DNA of 64,000 nucleotides from Phaeobacter porticola (GTDB lineage Bacteria; Pseudomonadota; Alphaproteobacteria; Rhodobacterales; Rhodobacteraceae). The position numbers were made by a program, and so were the translations under genes. The notes under the pieces were generated by a model. The model was not told where the DNA came from. It did no database searches and was given only the letters and a program-made list of their open reading frames with translations. The DNA lies in NCBI RefSeq assembly GCF_001888185.1, contig NZ_CP016364.1:682001-746000 (forward strand), in the 5' to 3' direction. Below, piece after piece: positions 1 through 8,639 of this stretch. The stretch's first letter is position 1. Each line of letters opens with the position of its first letter.

Positions 1-7
1 GGGAATT

Positions 8-30
8 TGAGTATTTATGGAAAGGTGACG
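8..30 (+). repeat. Partial copy of a dispersed GAGTATTT...GAAAGGTGAC element
   Basis: The stretch reads GAGTATTTATGGAAAGGTGACG. The same core occurs at 9571-9592 and, on the other strand, at 3691-3712. A weaker echo (ggggtatctatggaaaagg) lies at about 80-98. Only the tail is visible; the palindromic GC-rich head that precedes it in the other copies would lie left of the window edge. I associate this element with roseobacter genomes, where it is often intergenic. Confidence 0.55.
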
Positions 31-93
31 GGCGAGAGGATCTTTGCCTAGGCGGGACTGTGTTCTGCCGGTGCAGTGAGGGGTATCTATGGA

Positions 94-121
94 AAAGGCC
101 CGCCGGATGAGGCGGGCCTTT
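94..121 (-). terminator. Rho-independent terminator of the purine operon
   Basis: A perfect 11-bp inverted repeat (AAAGGCCCGCC, 6-nt loop, GGCGGGCCTTT) lies 34 bp beyond the stop of the BMP binding-protein gene on the minus strand. The A and T tracts at both ends of the stem would let it work in either direction. Confidence 0.8.
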
Positions 122-154
122 CGTGTCATTACATCGTTGAAGAGGTGGCACCGC

Positions 155-1228
155 TTACTGCGGGATATCGCCTTGAATGCCTTCGACGAAGAAGTTCATG
201 CCCGCCAGCGTGCCGTCATCCGCGGTCTCACCCTCTGCCAGCCAGTCGCTGCCGTCCTGTTTTTTGATCGGACCGGTGAACGCATGGTAGGAGCCATCGG
301 CCAGGCTTGCCTTGAGCGCCAGAGCTTCTTCCTTGATGTCAGCGGGAACCGCATCGGTGATCTCGCCGATTTTCACCATGCCGTCGCCGATACCGTGCCA
401 GGTGTCGGTGCTCTCCCAGCTGCCATCCATCACCGCCTGGGTGCGGGCGATGTAATAGGGTGCCCAGTCATCAATGATTGAGGACACGCGGGGTTTCGGC
501 GCATACTCGGCCATGTCGGAGGCCTGCCCGAAGGTATAGACATTGCCAGCAGCCTGCGCGGCGGCCTGCGGCGCGGTTGAGTCGGTGTGCTGCAGGATCA
601 CGTCGGCGCCCTGTTCGATCAGAACCTTGGCAGCGTCGGCTTCCTTCGCCGGGTCAAACCAGGTGAAGGCCCAGACGATTTTGAACTCCACATCGGGGTT
701 CACCTTCTTGGCGTGCAGATAGGCCGAGTTGATGCCGCGGATCACTTCGGGGATCGGATAGGAGCCGATGTAGCCGACGATATTGCTCTCGGTGAGATTG
801 CCCGCGATGTGGCCCTGCACCGCACGGCCTTCGTAGAAACGGGCCGAGTAGGTGGAGACATTGTCGGCACGCTTGTACCCGGTGGCGTGTTCGAATTTCA
901 CGTTCGGGAATTTCTTGGCGACGTTGTTGGTCGGATCCATATAGCCAAAGGACGTGGTAAAGATCAGATCCGCGCCCTGTAGGGCCATTTGGGTGATCAC
1001 ACGCTCGGCATCTGGGCCTTCGGCGACGTTTTCGACATAGACCGTTTCGACCTTGTCGCCGAATTTCTCAACCACGGCCTTGCGGCCCTGATCGTGCTCA
1101 TAGGTCCAGCCGCCATCGCCGACCGGACCGACATAGACAAAGCCGACCTTGGTCTGATCGTCGGCCATCGCGCTGGTGGCCAGGCCCAGGGCCATGGCGG
1201 CGCTGGTCAGAAGTTTGCTCACATTCAT
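155..1228 (-). CDS. BMP-family ABC transporter substrate-binding protein (purine/nucleoside type)
   Basis: This 357-aa periplasmic binding protein has an N-terminal signal peptide of about 23 residues ending in ATSAMA. The mature protein starts with the KVGFVYVGPVGDGGW motif typical of the BMP/PnrA family, whose members bind nucleosides and related purines with a type I periplasmic fold. The ATG at 1228 is preferred over the in-frame TTG just upstream because GAGGGGA lies 8 nt before it. It is the last gene of an operon that begins with xanthine dehydrogenase, so the ligand is probably a purine base such as xanthine, hypoxanthine or urate. That is inferred from context. A UUCG-capped stem-loop sits just upstream, between it and the permease. 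Confidence 0.9.
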   Translation of the reverse strand: MNVSKLLTSAAMALGLATSAMADDQTKVGFVYVGPVGDGGWTYEHDQGRKAVVEKFGDKVETVYVENVAEGPDAERVITQMALQGADLIFTTSFGYMDPTNNVAKKFPNVKFEHATGYKRADNVSTYSARFYEGRAVQGHIAGNLTESNIVGYIGSYPIPEVIRGINSAYLHAKKVNPDVEFKIVWAFTWFDPAKEADAAKVLIEQGADVILQHTDSTAPQAAAQAAGNVYTFGQASDMAEYAPKPRVSSIIDDWAPYYIARTQAVMDGSWESTDTWHGIGDGMVKIGEITDAVPADIKEEALALKASLADGSYHAFTGPIKKQDGSDWLAEGETADDGTLAGMNFFVEGIQGDIPQ

Positions 1229-1289
1229 CAAAGGGTCCCCTCATGTTGGTTATCTTGCAGCCGTGACGTTGCACGATCTGATGTGTGGT

Positions 1290-1309
1290 GGTCCGACCGA
1301 AGCCGAACC
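1290..1309 (-). promoter_or_regulatory. UUCG-capped stem-loop upstream of the binding-protein gene
   Basis: On the minus-strand transcript the sequence folds as GGUUCGGC-UUCG-GUCGGACC. This is an 8-bp stem with two G-U pairs, closed by the very stable C(UUCG)G tetraloop. No T tract follows, so it looks like an RNA stability or processing element rather than a terminator. It could raise the level of the binding-protein message relative to the permease genes. Confidence 0.55.
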
Positions 1310-1332
1310 AAAAGACAGCTCCCCGCTGGCAC

Positions 1333-2253
1333 TTAGCGAGAGGCGTGGAAGTTACGGCCAAGTGCAGCCGGTGCACTGCTTTTATCGGCCGATAGAATGA
1401 CAAGCACCAGAATGGTGATCAGATAAGGCGACATTGCCAGATACTCGACCGGGATGGCAACGCCTGCGGCCTGAAGATTGAGCTGCACCACGGTGACACC
1501 GCCAAAAAGATAGGCACCCAGCAGTGCGCGCCATGGCTTCCAGCTGGCAAAGACCACCAGCGCCAGCGCAATCCAGCCCACGCCGGCGGTCATGCCCTCG
1601 GTCCACTGGGGCACCCGGATGAGGCTGATATAGGCGCCGCCAACGCCGGCGCATGCACCGCCGAACAGGATTGCCATCAGGCGGATGCGGACCACCTTGT
1701 AGCCAAGCGCATGGGCGGCGTCGTGGTTTTCGCCAACAGCCCGCAGGATCAACCCGGCGCGGGAGAACTTGAGCAAAGCCCAAACAGCGGCGGTCAGTGC
1801 GATGCCGAAATAGAGGATGATATCATGGCCAAAGAGGATCGGACCCACCACCGGCAGATCGCTCAAGACGGGGATATGGATGTCGCCCATTTGTGGCGGC
1901 TTCACCCCCACATAGGATTGCCCCATCAGCGCTGACAAACCCAGTCCAAACAGGGTCAACGCCAGACCCGAAGCGACCTGATTGGCCTGGGCAAACTGGG
2001 TGAGAAACCCAAACAACACCGACAGCAGCGCCCCCGCAAAGGCCGCCGCGACAAAGCCCAAGAGCGGCGATCCGGTCTCAACCGCTGTGGCGAAACCGGC
2101 GATGGCGCCGGTGATCATCATGCCTTCGACACCAAGATTGAGAACGCCTGATTTCTCCACCACCAATTCGCCAATAGCAGCGATCAGGATCGGGGTGGCC
2201 GCCACCATCAGCGAGGCGACAAGGAGGACGGGATTGATTGCAGAGAGATCCAT
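1333..2253 (-). CDS. ABC transporter permease (BPD_transp_2 family), purine uptake
   Basis: This 306-aa, highly hydrophobic inner-membrane permease belongs to the branched-chain/ribose-type permease superfamily. The segment GELVVEKSGVLNLGVEGMM near residues 28-45 is characteristic of permeases partnered with BMP-type binding proteins. The ATG at 2253 (MDLSAINP) is chosen over a start 60 nt upstream because the longer version would run into the DUF2834 gene. The gene follows the DUF2834 ORF with 1 bp between stop and start, so the two are translationally linked. With the permease at 2569-3648 it forms the membrane channel, powered by the ATPase at 3766-5283. Confidence 0.9.
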   Translation of the reverse strand: MDLSAINPVLLVASLMVAATPILIAAIGELVVEKSGVLNLGVEGMMITGAIAGFATAVETGSPLLGFVAAAFAGALLSVLFGFLTQFAQANQVASGLALTLFGLGLSALMGQSYVGVKPPQMGDIHIPVLSDLPVVGPILFGHDIILYFGIALTAAVWALLKFSRAGLILRAVGENHDAAHALGYKVVRIRLMAILFGGACAGVGGAYISLIRVPQWTEGMTAGVGWIALALVVFASWKPWRALLGAYLFGGVTVVQLNLQAAGVAIPVEYLAMSPYLITILVLVILSADKSSAPAALGRNFHASR

Positions 2254-2254
2254 A

Positions 2255-2569
2255 TCAGGCGTTCCTCGTTTCACGCAGGGCAAAATAGAGTGGCAAGGCA
2301 AGGGAGAGGCCAACCGTGAAGGCCGCAGGCAGGGTCAGCCACCACAGGCCGACGCCTTCGCGTTTGGCGTCAAAGAAGGACCAGGTCCAGAATATTGGGA
2401 TCGACAGCAGGATATCCGTCGAAAACCCCGCAGCAGCCCCATTCTCAAACAACGCCATTATGAAAAGAACTGGCGACAGGCCGTGCTGTGCAATGAATGA
2501 CGCAAAGAACAGCCAGGGCAGGACGGTGCCCAATACCGCGAGGCTCCACCAGAATGCAGGCCTTGGCAT
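2255..2569 (-). CDS. Small membrane protein resembling DUF2834 proteins
   Basis: This 104-aa protein has about three hydrophobic segments (roughly residues 8-28, 44-62 and 76-97) and no soluble domain. The pattern WSFFDAKREG after the second segment matches what I recall of DUF2834 proteins. It is embedded between the two permease genes of the purine transporter: it overlaps the stop of the upstream permease and lies 1 bp from the downstream one. The ATG at 2569 has GGAGGT 6 nt before it; the adjacent GTG at 2572 is an alternative. No biochemical function is known to me. The tight coupling suggests an accessory subunit of the transporter, which is an inference. Confidence 0.75.
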   Translation of the reverse strand: MPRPAFWWSLAVLGTVLPWLFFASFIAQHGLSPVLFIMALFENGAAAGFSTDILLSIPIFWTWSFFDAKREGVGLWWLTLPAAFTVGLSLALPLYFALRETRNA

Positions 2570-3648
2570 CACGCTACCTCCCGCTTGCGCAGCGTGATGC
2601 GGAAATTGGTGAGCAAATCGAACGCCAGCAGGAAGAACAGCAGCATTCCCTGAAAGACCTGGATCGCGGCGGATGGCAGTCCCATGTTGGACTGCGCGAT
2701 ATCGCCGCCGATATAGGTCAGCGCCATCAACCCGCCGGCCAGCAGAATACCCACCGGATGCAAGCGGCCCAGAAAGGCGACGATAATCGCGGTGAACCCG
2801 TAGCCGACGTTGAAATCAATGCTGACCTGCCCCGATGGTCCCGCCACCTCAAATAGGCCTGCCAACCCGGCCAGCGCGCCGGATGTGCCCAGGCAAAACA
2901 GGATCAGCCGCGCAGGTTTCACACCGGCAAAACGGGCCGCACGCGGGGCCTCGCCAGTCAGGCGGATATGATAGCCCAGCATATGCCGATTGAGCAGGAT
3001 ATAGGCAAAGATCACCGCGATCAGCGCCGCAGCAACACCCCAATGCAGCCCCAGATCCTGGTCGATCCAGCTGTTGGCGCTAGCGTATTCGCTGAGGTTG
3101 CGGCTGCCGGGAAAGCCAAAGCCTTCGGGGTTTTTCATCAACCCCAAGGACATCGACGCCAGAAACTGCTGCGCCACATAGACCAGCATCAGGGAGACAA
3201 GGATCTCATTGGTGCCAAAACGGGTCTTTAGGAACGCCGGAATTATGGCCCATAGCCAGCCGCCCACAGCCCCGGCAACAACCATCAGCGGAAAGATGAA
3301 CCAGGCCTCCATGGGGTAGAACGCAAGGCCTGTGCCCGCGCCAAACAGCGCCCCCATGATGTACTGTCCCTCGGCGCCGATGTTCCAGATCCCGGCGCGA
3401 AAACCGAGACTGAGACCAATGGCGATCAGCACCAGTGGCGCGCCTTTGATCAGCAGCTGAGGTCGGTAGTAAAAGGCAAATTCGCCAAACAGCGGTTCCC
3501 AGAAAATCGTGCGGATTGCCTCCGCCGGGTCTTTGCCCAGGGCCGCGAACAACAGCCCGCCTGCCATCATTGTTGCCAGTACCGCCACCAGCGGCGTGGC
3601 CATGGACCAAACCCGCGATGGTTGCGGTCTTTTTTCAAGCCGGATCAT
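2569..3648 (-). CDS. ABC transporter permease (BPD_transp_2 family), purine uptake
   Basis: This 359-aa inner-membrane permease contains the GAPLVLIAIGLSLGFRAGIW and IGAEGQYIMGAL motifs (about residues 70-102) shared by the longer of the two permeases in BMP-type nucleoside transporters. An N-terminal cytoplasmic stretch precedes many membrane spans. The ATG at 3648 (MIRLEKRP) is preferred to the TTG at 3654. A 117-bp gap that contains a dispersed palindromic element separates it from the upstream ATPase gene, and its stop overlaps the start of the DUF2834 gene. It pairs with the permease at 1333-2253. Confidence 0.9.
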   Translation of the reverse strand: MIRLEKRPQPSRVWSMATPLVAVLATMMAGGLLFAALGKDPAEAIRTIFWEPLFGEFAFYYRPQLLIKGAPLVLIAIGLSLGFRAGIWNIGAEGQYIMGALFGAGTGLAFYPMEAWFIFPLMVVAGAVGGWLWAIIPAFLKTRFGTNEILVSLMLVYVAQQFLASMSLGLMKNPEGFGFPGSRNLSEYASANSWIDQDLGLHWGVAAALIAVIFAYILLNRHMLGYHIRLTGEAPRAARFAGVKPARLILFCLGTSGALAGLAGLFEVAGPSGQVSIDFNVGYGFTAIIVAFLGRLHPVGILLAGGLMALTYIGGDIAQSNMGLPSAAIQVFQGMLLFFLLAFDLLTNFRITLRKREVA

Positions 3649-3690
3649 CCCCAATGCCCCCGTTGGCCGGAGTTTTGATCTCCGGATCTT

Positions 3691-3754
3691 GTCATCTTTC
3701 TAAAAATACTCCCGCCGGAGGCATCGGCCTCCAGCAGCAGACCGCTTCGGCGGG
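3691..3754 (-). repeat. Dispersed palindromic element between ATPase and permease genes
   Basis: Read on the minus strand it contains a GC-rich nested hairpin (outer arms CCCGCC/GGCGGG at 3711-3716 and 3749-3754, inner arms GGAGGC/GCCTCC at 3717-3722 and 3727-3732). This is followed by the conserved tail GGAGTATTTTTAGAAAGATGAC. The tail matches those at 9571-9592 and 8-30. Its place inside an operon suggests a message-stability or attenuation role. Confidence 0.7.
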
Positions 3755-3765
3755 AGGTCAAAGCG

Positions 3766-5283
3766 TCACACATGCGCCACTTCCATCCCATGGGCGCCGC
3801 CCATCATCAGGCCGATCTCATCGACACTGAGACCCGCCGTGGGGCGCGGCGCGCTCAACCGGCCCTCATTCAGGGCGGCAAAACTGTCGGCGATCTCCAT
3901 CAGCTCGTCCAGATCCTGGCTGATGCAGATGATGGCGGTGCCGCCCGCTGCCAGATCCAGCAGGGACTGGCGGATCGCGGCGGCTGCGGCGGCGTCGACG
4001 CCCCAGGTCGGTTGGTTCACCACCAATACGTCAGGGCGCTGCAAGACCTCGCGGCCAATGACAAATTTCTGCAGGTTGCCGCCTGACAGCGACCGGGCCG
4101 CATTCTCGGGGCCCGGTGTGCGCACGTCAAACTCCGTGATCACCCGTTTGGCAAACTCAGCTGCCGCCCCCCATTTCAGGAACCCGCGATTGGACAGGCC
4201 TTCGCGGGTGGCGGCGGTCAGCATGGCATTTTCCGTCAGGCTCATATCCGGTGCGGCCGCATGACCCAGACGCTCCTCCGGGGCGGCCAGAATACCCAGT
4301 CGGCGACGCGCCACGGGGCCCAGATTGCCAACCGGTGCCCCATGCAGGGTGACAGCATCTGCCGCAGTTGTGGTTTCACCCGACAGCACCGCCAGCAATT
4401 CATCCTGACCGTTCCCGGCCACACCACCGACGCCCAGGATCTCGCCTTTGCGCACGGTCAGATGCACATTTTTCAGCGTGGTGCCAAAGGCCGACGGTGC
4501 CGGCACCGACAGACCTGTGATATCCAGCGCCACCTCGCCAAGTGCGCGGCCGGAGCGTTCCGGGGTTTGCAGCGCTGTGCCCACCATCATCTCTGCCATA
4601 TCGCGGGCCGAGGTCTCAGAGGGCACACATTCACCGACATTCTTGCCCAGCCGCAGAATGGTTGCATGATCACAGAGCGTGCGGATCTCTTCCAGCTTGT
4701 GCGAAATATACAGGATCGACGTGCCCTCAGCGCGCAGCTTTTGCAGGGTTTCAAACAAGATCTCCACCTCCTGCGGGGTCAGAACAGAGGTCGGCTCGTC
4801 CATGATCAACAGCTTGGGATCCTGCAGCAGGCAGCGGATAATTTCGACCCGTTGCCGTTCGCCGGCAGAGAGGTCGCCTACCGTGCGGTAGGGATCCAGC
4901 GGCAGGCCGTAGGTCTCGGACACTTTGCGGATCTGCGTCGCCAGATCGCGCAGCGCAGGTGGGGTTTCCATACCAAGAGCGATATTTTCCGCCACGTTCA
5001 GCGCGTCAAACAGCGAAAAATGCTGAAACACCATGGCAATGCCATCAGCGCGGGCCTGGCGCGGCTCGCCGGGGGTATAGGGTTCCCCGCGCAGTAGCAT
5101 CTTGCCGCTATCAGGCTTCACGAGGCCATAGATCATTTTGACCAGCGTCGATTTCCCAGCGCCGTTCTCGCCGAGCAGGGCGTGAACCTCTCCCGCGCCG
5201 ATATCAAAGGAGACCGTATCGTTGGCAACAACACCGGGATAGGCCTTTGTCAAACCTTGCAGGCTCAGGAGAGGTTGGGTCAC
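3766..5283 (-). CDS. ABC transporter ATP-binding protein with two nucleotide-binding domains (purine uptake)
   Basis: This 506-aa cytoplasmic ATPase carries two ABC domains in tandem. The first has Walker A GENGAGKS at residues 38-45, the signature LSAGERQRVEI and Walker B LLIMDEPT. The second has a degenerate Walker A (GVAGNGQ), the signature LSGGNLQKF and VNQPTWGVD in place of a normal Walker B, a pattern usual for ribose/BMP-type ATPases. The start is the GTG at 5283: AAGGA lies upstream, and GTGA overlaps the xdhC stop. A longer reading frame up to 5523 would run through xdhC and lacks family similarity. It energises the two permeases downstream. Confidence 0.92.
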   Translation of the reverse strand: MTQPLLSLQGLTKAYPGVVANDTVSFDIGAGEVHALLGENGAGKSTLVKMIYGLVKPDSGKMLLRGEPYTPGEPRQARADGIAMVFQHFSLFDALNVAENIALGMETPPALRDLATQIRKVSETYGLPLDPYRTVGDLSAGERQRVEIIRCLLQDPKLLIMDEPTSVLTPQEVEILFETLQKLRAEGTSILYISHKLEEIRTLCDHATILRLGKNVGECVPSETSARDMAEMMVGTALQTPERSGRALGEVALDITGLSVPAPSAFGTTLKNVHLTVRKGEILGVGGVAGNGQDELLAVLSGETTTAADAVTLHGAPVGNLGPVARRRLGILAAPEERLGHAAAPDMSLTENAMLTAATREGLSNRGFLKWGAAAEFAKRVITEFDVRTPGPENAARSLSGGNLQKFVIGREVLQRPDVLVVNQPTWGVDAAAAAAIRQSLLDLAAGGTAIICISQDLDELMEIADSFAALNEGRLSAPRPTAGLSVDEIGLMMGGAHGMEVAHV

Positions 5284-6230
5284 GCGCGTCTGTCCTTCTT
5301 CAACTCGTCTGTGGCGCCCAGGCGCAAAAGCTCTGCCGCAACCCCCACCGCAATCATCTGCGGATGCTTGCCAAGGGCGGGATCGCCCATGGGGCAGGTC
5401 AGCCGGGCGATCTGATCCGGCCAGTGGCCCAATTCCCTGAGCCGTGAGCGGAACCGCGCCCATTTGGTGGCAGATCCGATGACCCCGGCAAAGGCAAAGC
5501 CGCGCAGCAACAGGGCGTGGCATAGCGCCAGATCCAGCGCATGGGAATAGGTAAGCACCAAATGCTGTGCATTTTCAGGGGCATGGGGCACCAATGCCGC
5601 AGGTTCCGCTGCGGGCACGGCGGTGACAGTCGCAGGAATGTCAGAGGGAAAGCGCTCAAGCCCGGTATCGACCCAGGTGATATCCAGATCCGGCATCGGC
5701 GCCAGCACATCGACCAGGGCGCGGCCCACATGGCCCGCCCCCCAGATCCACAGCGGGGTTTCAGGGCGGTGCACAGGTTCCAGCAGCCAGCCATCGCTCA
5801 GCTGCGGGTCGGGGCGCTGCCCCTGACTGCGGGCCAGGGCCAGTTTGCGGCGCAGGGCAAGCGGCGGCTCGTCTGAGTCTGCCCGCAGCGCCCGCAGGAT
5901 CACCTCATCGTCGAGGTTGTCGAGGTCTTCAGCGCGGTAAATCTCGCTCCACAGCGTGACAGAGCCGCCACAGCATTGCCCCAGATCGGGACCAAGCGCC
6001 CGGGTGGTCTGTTGTCGCATCCGCCCCGTCGCCAGCTGGGCACGAGCCGCCCCAGCCGCCTCATGCTCCAGCGCGCCGCCGCCGATGGTGCCGGACTGGC
6101 CGTTGTCCCAGACCAGCATGGCGGCGCCCACCTCACGCGGGGAAGAGCCGCGGATGGCGGCAATCACCACCCGCACCACCGGTCCATGGGCCGCAATCCC
6201 GCGGCGCAGATCCTGAAGATCAAACCCCAT
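5280..6230 (-). CDS. xdhC: Xanthine dehydrogenase accessory protein XdhC
   Basis: This 316-aa protein has an N-terminal XdhC/CoxI domain with the GSSPREVGAAMLV and GTIGGGALE motifs (about residues 27-56). A C-terminal Rossmann-like domain contains WGAGHVGRALV. In Rhodobacter capsulatus XdhC binds the molybdenum cofactor, supports its sulfuration and delivers it to XdhB. It lies 3 bp after xdhB and overlaps the ABC ATPase by 4 bp, so cofactor insertion into the enzyme and purine import are expressed together. Confidence 0.93.
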   Translation of the reverse strand: MGFDLQDLRRGIAAHGPVVRVVIAAIRGSSPREVGAAMLVWDNGQSGTIGGGALEHEAAGAARAQLATGRMRQQTTRALGPDLGQCCGGSVTLWSEIYRAEDLDNLDDEVILRALRADSDEPPLALRRKLALARSQGQRPDPQLSDGWLLEPVHRPETPLWIWGAGHVGRALVDVLAPMPDLDITWVDTGLERFPSDIPATVTAVPAAEPAALVPHAPENAQHLVLTYSHALDLALCHALLLRGFAFAGVIGSATKWARFRSRLRELGHWPDQIARLTCPMGDPALGKHPQMIAVGVAAELLRLGATDELKKDRRA

Positions 6231-6233
6231 CGC

Positions 6234-8639
6234 TCAGGCCCCCGGCGCGATGCGGCGCACCGCGCGCCAGAGCTCTTCCGCCGTTGCGGGCGCATTCAGC
6301 GCCGGATAGCCGCCCCCATAAGCCCCAACCGCGTCGCTGAGCGCGAGCCAGGCAGAAATCCCCAGCATAAAGGGCGGCTCCCCCACCGCTTTGGAGCGAT
6401 AGATGCTGTCCTCGCGGTTTTCGCCATTCCAAAGCGCGACATTGAACACATCGGGCCGGTCTGAACAGGCGGGGATCTTGTAGGTGGAGGGCGCATGGGT
6501 GCGCAGATTGCCGGTCTGATCCCAGACCAGCTCTTCTGTTGTGAGCCAGCCCGCACCCTGCACATAGGCGCCTTCCACTTGCCCGATATCCAGTGCGGGG
6601 TTCAGCGAGGCGCCCGCATCATGCAGCACATCGGCGCGCAGAATGCGGTTTTCGCCGGTCAGACGGTCGACGACAACTTCGGTGATGGCAGCGCCATAGG
6701 CAAAATAGAAAAACGGTCGCCCCTTGCCCTGAATACGGTCCCATTCCAGTTTCGGTGTTTTGTAAAACCCGGTGGCCGACAGGCTGATGCGGCCGGTGTA
6801 GCATTCCATCGCCGCCGCCTCGAAGCTCAGCTCTTCGCTGCCAATGATAACGCGATCACCCTCAAACCGCACGGCTGCGACCGGCTGCTGATAGCGCTCC
6901 GCGAGATAGGCCGCCATGCGGTCGCGGATGGTGTCGCAGGCAGCCTTCACCGCCATGCCATTGAGGTCGGTCCCGGAGGAGGCTGCCGTGGCCGAGGTGT
7001 TCGGCACCTTGGCGGTGTCGGTGGCGGTGATCTTCACCTTCTCCAGCGAGATGCCAAAGCGGCTGGCGGCCACCTGTGCCACCTTCTGAAACAGGCCCTG
7101 GCCCATCTCGGTGCCGCCGTGGTTCAGGTGGACCGAGCCATCCTGATAGACATGCACCAGCGCACCGGCCTGATTGAGATGGGTCAGCGTGAAGGAAATG
7201 CCGAATTTCACCGGGGAAAACCCAATGCCGCGCTTGAGCCGATCGTTCCCGGCGTTCCATTTGGCGATTTCCGCCCTGCGCGCGGCATAATCCGATGTGT
7301 TCAGCAGCTCTGCCGTCAGCTCGTGCAGGACGAAGTCCTCCACCGGCATATGATAGGGAGTGGTCTGCACATCTTTGGCGGGTGTGGTGACATCGGCAGG
7401 CTCAGCCGGGGCACCGCGAGAGGCAAGATCGCCTGTCGCACCCGGTGCGGGGGCGGAACTGTCGTGGGGATCGCCCGAGGGCGCGGTGGGGGATTGCATT
7501 GGCGCGTAATAGTTGCGTTGGCGCAGCGCGACCGGGTCCAGCCCCAGCGCGTGGGCGGCGTGATCCATCAGCCGTTCGATGCCCACCATGCCCTGCGGAC
7601 CACCGAAACCGCGATAGGCGGTGGCGCTCTGGCGGTTGGTTTTCAGCCGGTGGCTTTCGATGCGGATCGCAGGGATCAGATAGGCGTTGTCGCTGTGCAG
7701 CATGGCGCGATCCGCCACCGGCAGCGACAGATCCTGCGCCCAGCCGCAATCGACCAGATGGGTGAACTCCACCCCCTGAATGCGCCCCTCGGCGTCAAAG
7801 CCCGCGCGGTAGGAGATGTGAAAAGCGTGACGCTTGCCGGTGATGGTCATGTCGTCATCGCGGTCATAGCGCATCTTGCAGGTCCGACCGGTGGCGCGTG
7901 CGGCGATGGCGCAGGCCACGGCCAGCGCGTTGCCCTGGCTTTCCTTGCCGCCAAAGCCGCCGCCCATGCGGCGGGTCTCAACCCGGACGGCATGCATCGG
8001 CAGGCCAATGGCCTCGGCCACCTTGTGCTGGATTTCGGTGGGGTGCTGGGTTGAGGAGTTGACCAGCATGCCGCCATCCTCCTGCGGCTGCGCGAGGGCG
8101 GCCTGACCTTCGAGGTAGAAATGCTCCTGCCCGCCAAGGTCGAATGTGTCCTCAACCACATGCGCGGCGGTCTGGATGGCGCTGTCGGCGTCGCCTTTGC
8201 TGTAGATGCGTGGGCCGTCTTCGAACCGGCTGTTGGCGGCCAGCGCGTCTTCCAGCGTCAGAAGGGCCGGGCGTTCGGCGTAGCTGATCTGGCCTTTGCG
8301 TGCGGCCACCCGCGCGGCACGATGGGAGGTGGCGACCACCAGAAACACCGGCTGGCCGATATAGTGAACAGAGCCCTTGGCCAAGAGCGGTTCGTCATGG
8401 GCAGACGGCGAGACGTCATTGTTAAATGGCAGATCTTCCGCCGTCAGCACGGCAACCACGCCGTCGCTTTGGCGGACGGCATCCAGATTCATTGCGGTGA
8501 TATCACCATGGGCCACGGTGGAGAGGCCAAAGGCCAGATGCAACGTATCACGCGGCGCCGGAATATCATCGACATAGCGCGCCTGACCGGTCACATGCAG
8601 GCGCGCTGCGTCATGGGGGAGGGGTTTTGCAACAGCCAT
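6234..8639 (-). CDS. xdhB: Xanthine dehydrogenase molybdopterin-binding large subunit
   Basis: This 801-aa subunit holds the Mo-pterin site that hydroxylates hypoxanthine to xanthine and xanthine to urate. Visible family motifs are GGGFGGKESQ (substrate-pocket loop), AYRGFGGPQG with the conserved Arg, and KAVGEPPFMLG near the C-terminus with the catalytic Glu. About 45 Pro/Ala/Ser/Gly-rich residues between RQRNYYAP and TTPYHMP look longer than usual for the family, and the DNA there (7411-7448) has nested inverted repeats. The start overlaps the xdhA stop by one base. It forms a heterotetramer with XdhA. Confidence 0.95.
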   Translation of the reverse strand: MAVAKPLPHDAARLHVTGQARYVDDIPAPRDTLHLAFGLSTVAHGDITAMNLDAVRQSDGVVAVLTAEDLPFNNDVSPSAHDEPLLAKGSVHYIGQPVFLVVATSHRAARVAARKGQISYAERPALLTLEDALAANSRFEDGPRIYSKGDADSAIQTAAHVVEDTFDLGGQEHFYLEGQAALAQPQEDGGMLVNSSTQHPTEIQHKVAEAIGLPMHAVRVETRRMGGGFGGKESQGNALAVACAIAARATGRTCKMRYDRDDDMTITGKRHAFHISYRAGFDAEGRIQGVEFTHLVDCGWAQDLSLPVADRAMLHSDNAYLIPAIRIESHRLKTNRQSATAYRGFGGPQGMVGIERLMDHAAHALGLDPVALRQRNYYAPMQSPTAPSGDPHDSSAPAPGATGDLASRGAPAEPADVTTPAKDVQTTPYHMPVEDFVLHELTAELLNTSDYAARRAEIAKWNAGNDRLKRGIGFSPVKFGISFTLTHLNQAGALVHVYQDGSVHLNHGGTEMGQGLFQKVAQVAASRFGISLEKVKITATDTAKVPNTSATAASSGTDLNGMAVKAACDTIRDRMAAYLAERYQQPVAAVRFEGDRVIIGSEELSFEAAAMECYTGRISLSATGFYKTPKLEWDRIQGKGRPFFYFAYGAAITEVVVDRLTGENRILRADVLHDAGASLNPALDIGQVEGAYVQGAGWLTTEELVWDQTGNLRTHAPSTYKIPACSDRPDVFNVALWNGENREDSIYRSKAVGEPPFMLGISAWLALSDAVGAYGGGYPALNAPATAEELWRAVRRIAPGA
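7411..7448. repeat. Nested inverted repeat inside xdhB
   Basis: The inner arms GCGAgAGGC (416-424 of this kilobase) and GCCTgTCGC (431-439) flank a 6-base loop. Outer arms GCACCG and CGGTGC enclose them with a 3-base offset on the right. The repeat lies in the low-complexity linker of XdhB. It does not carry the GAGTATTT tail of the dispersed element, so it may be a different palindromic insertion or chance in GC-rich sequence. Confidence 0.45.

Noticed and set aside
5284-5523. An 80-residue N-terminal extension of the purine ATPase
   Set aside because: It lies wholly within xdhC, has no family similarity, and the GTG at 5283 has a ribosome site and couples to the xdhC stop.
6495-8054. A 519-codon plus-strand open frame opposite xdhB
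   Set aside because: Antisense of a strongly conserved enzyme and rich in Gly, Arg and His, as expected for a shadow.
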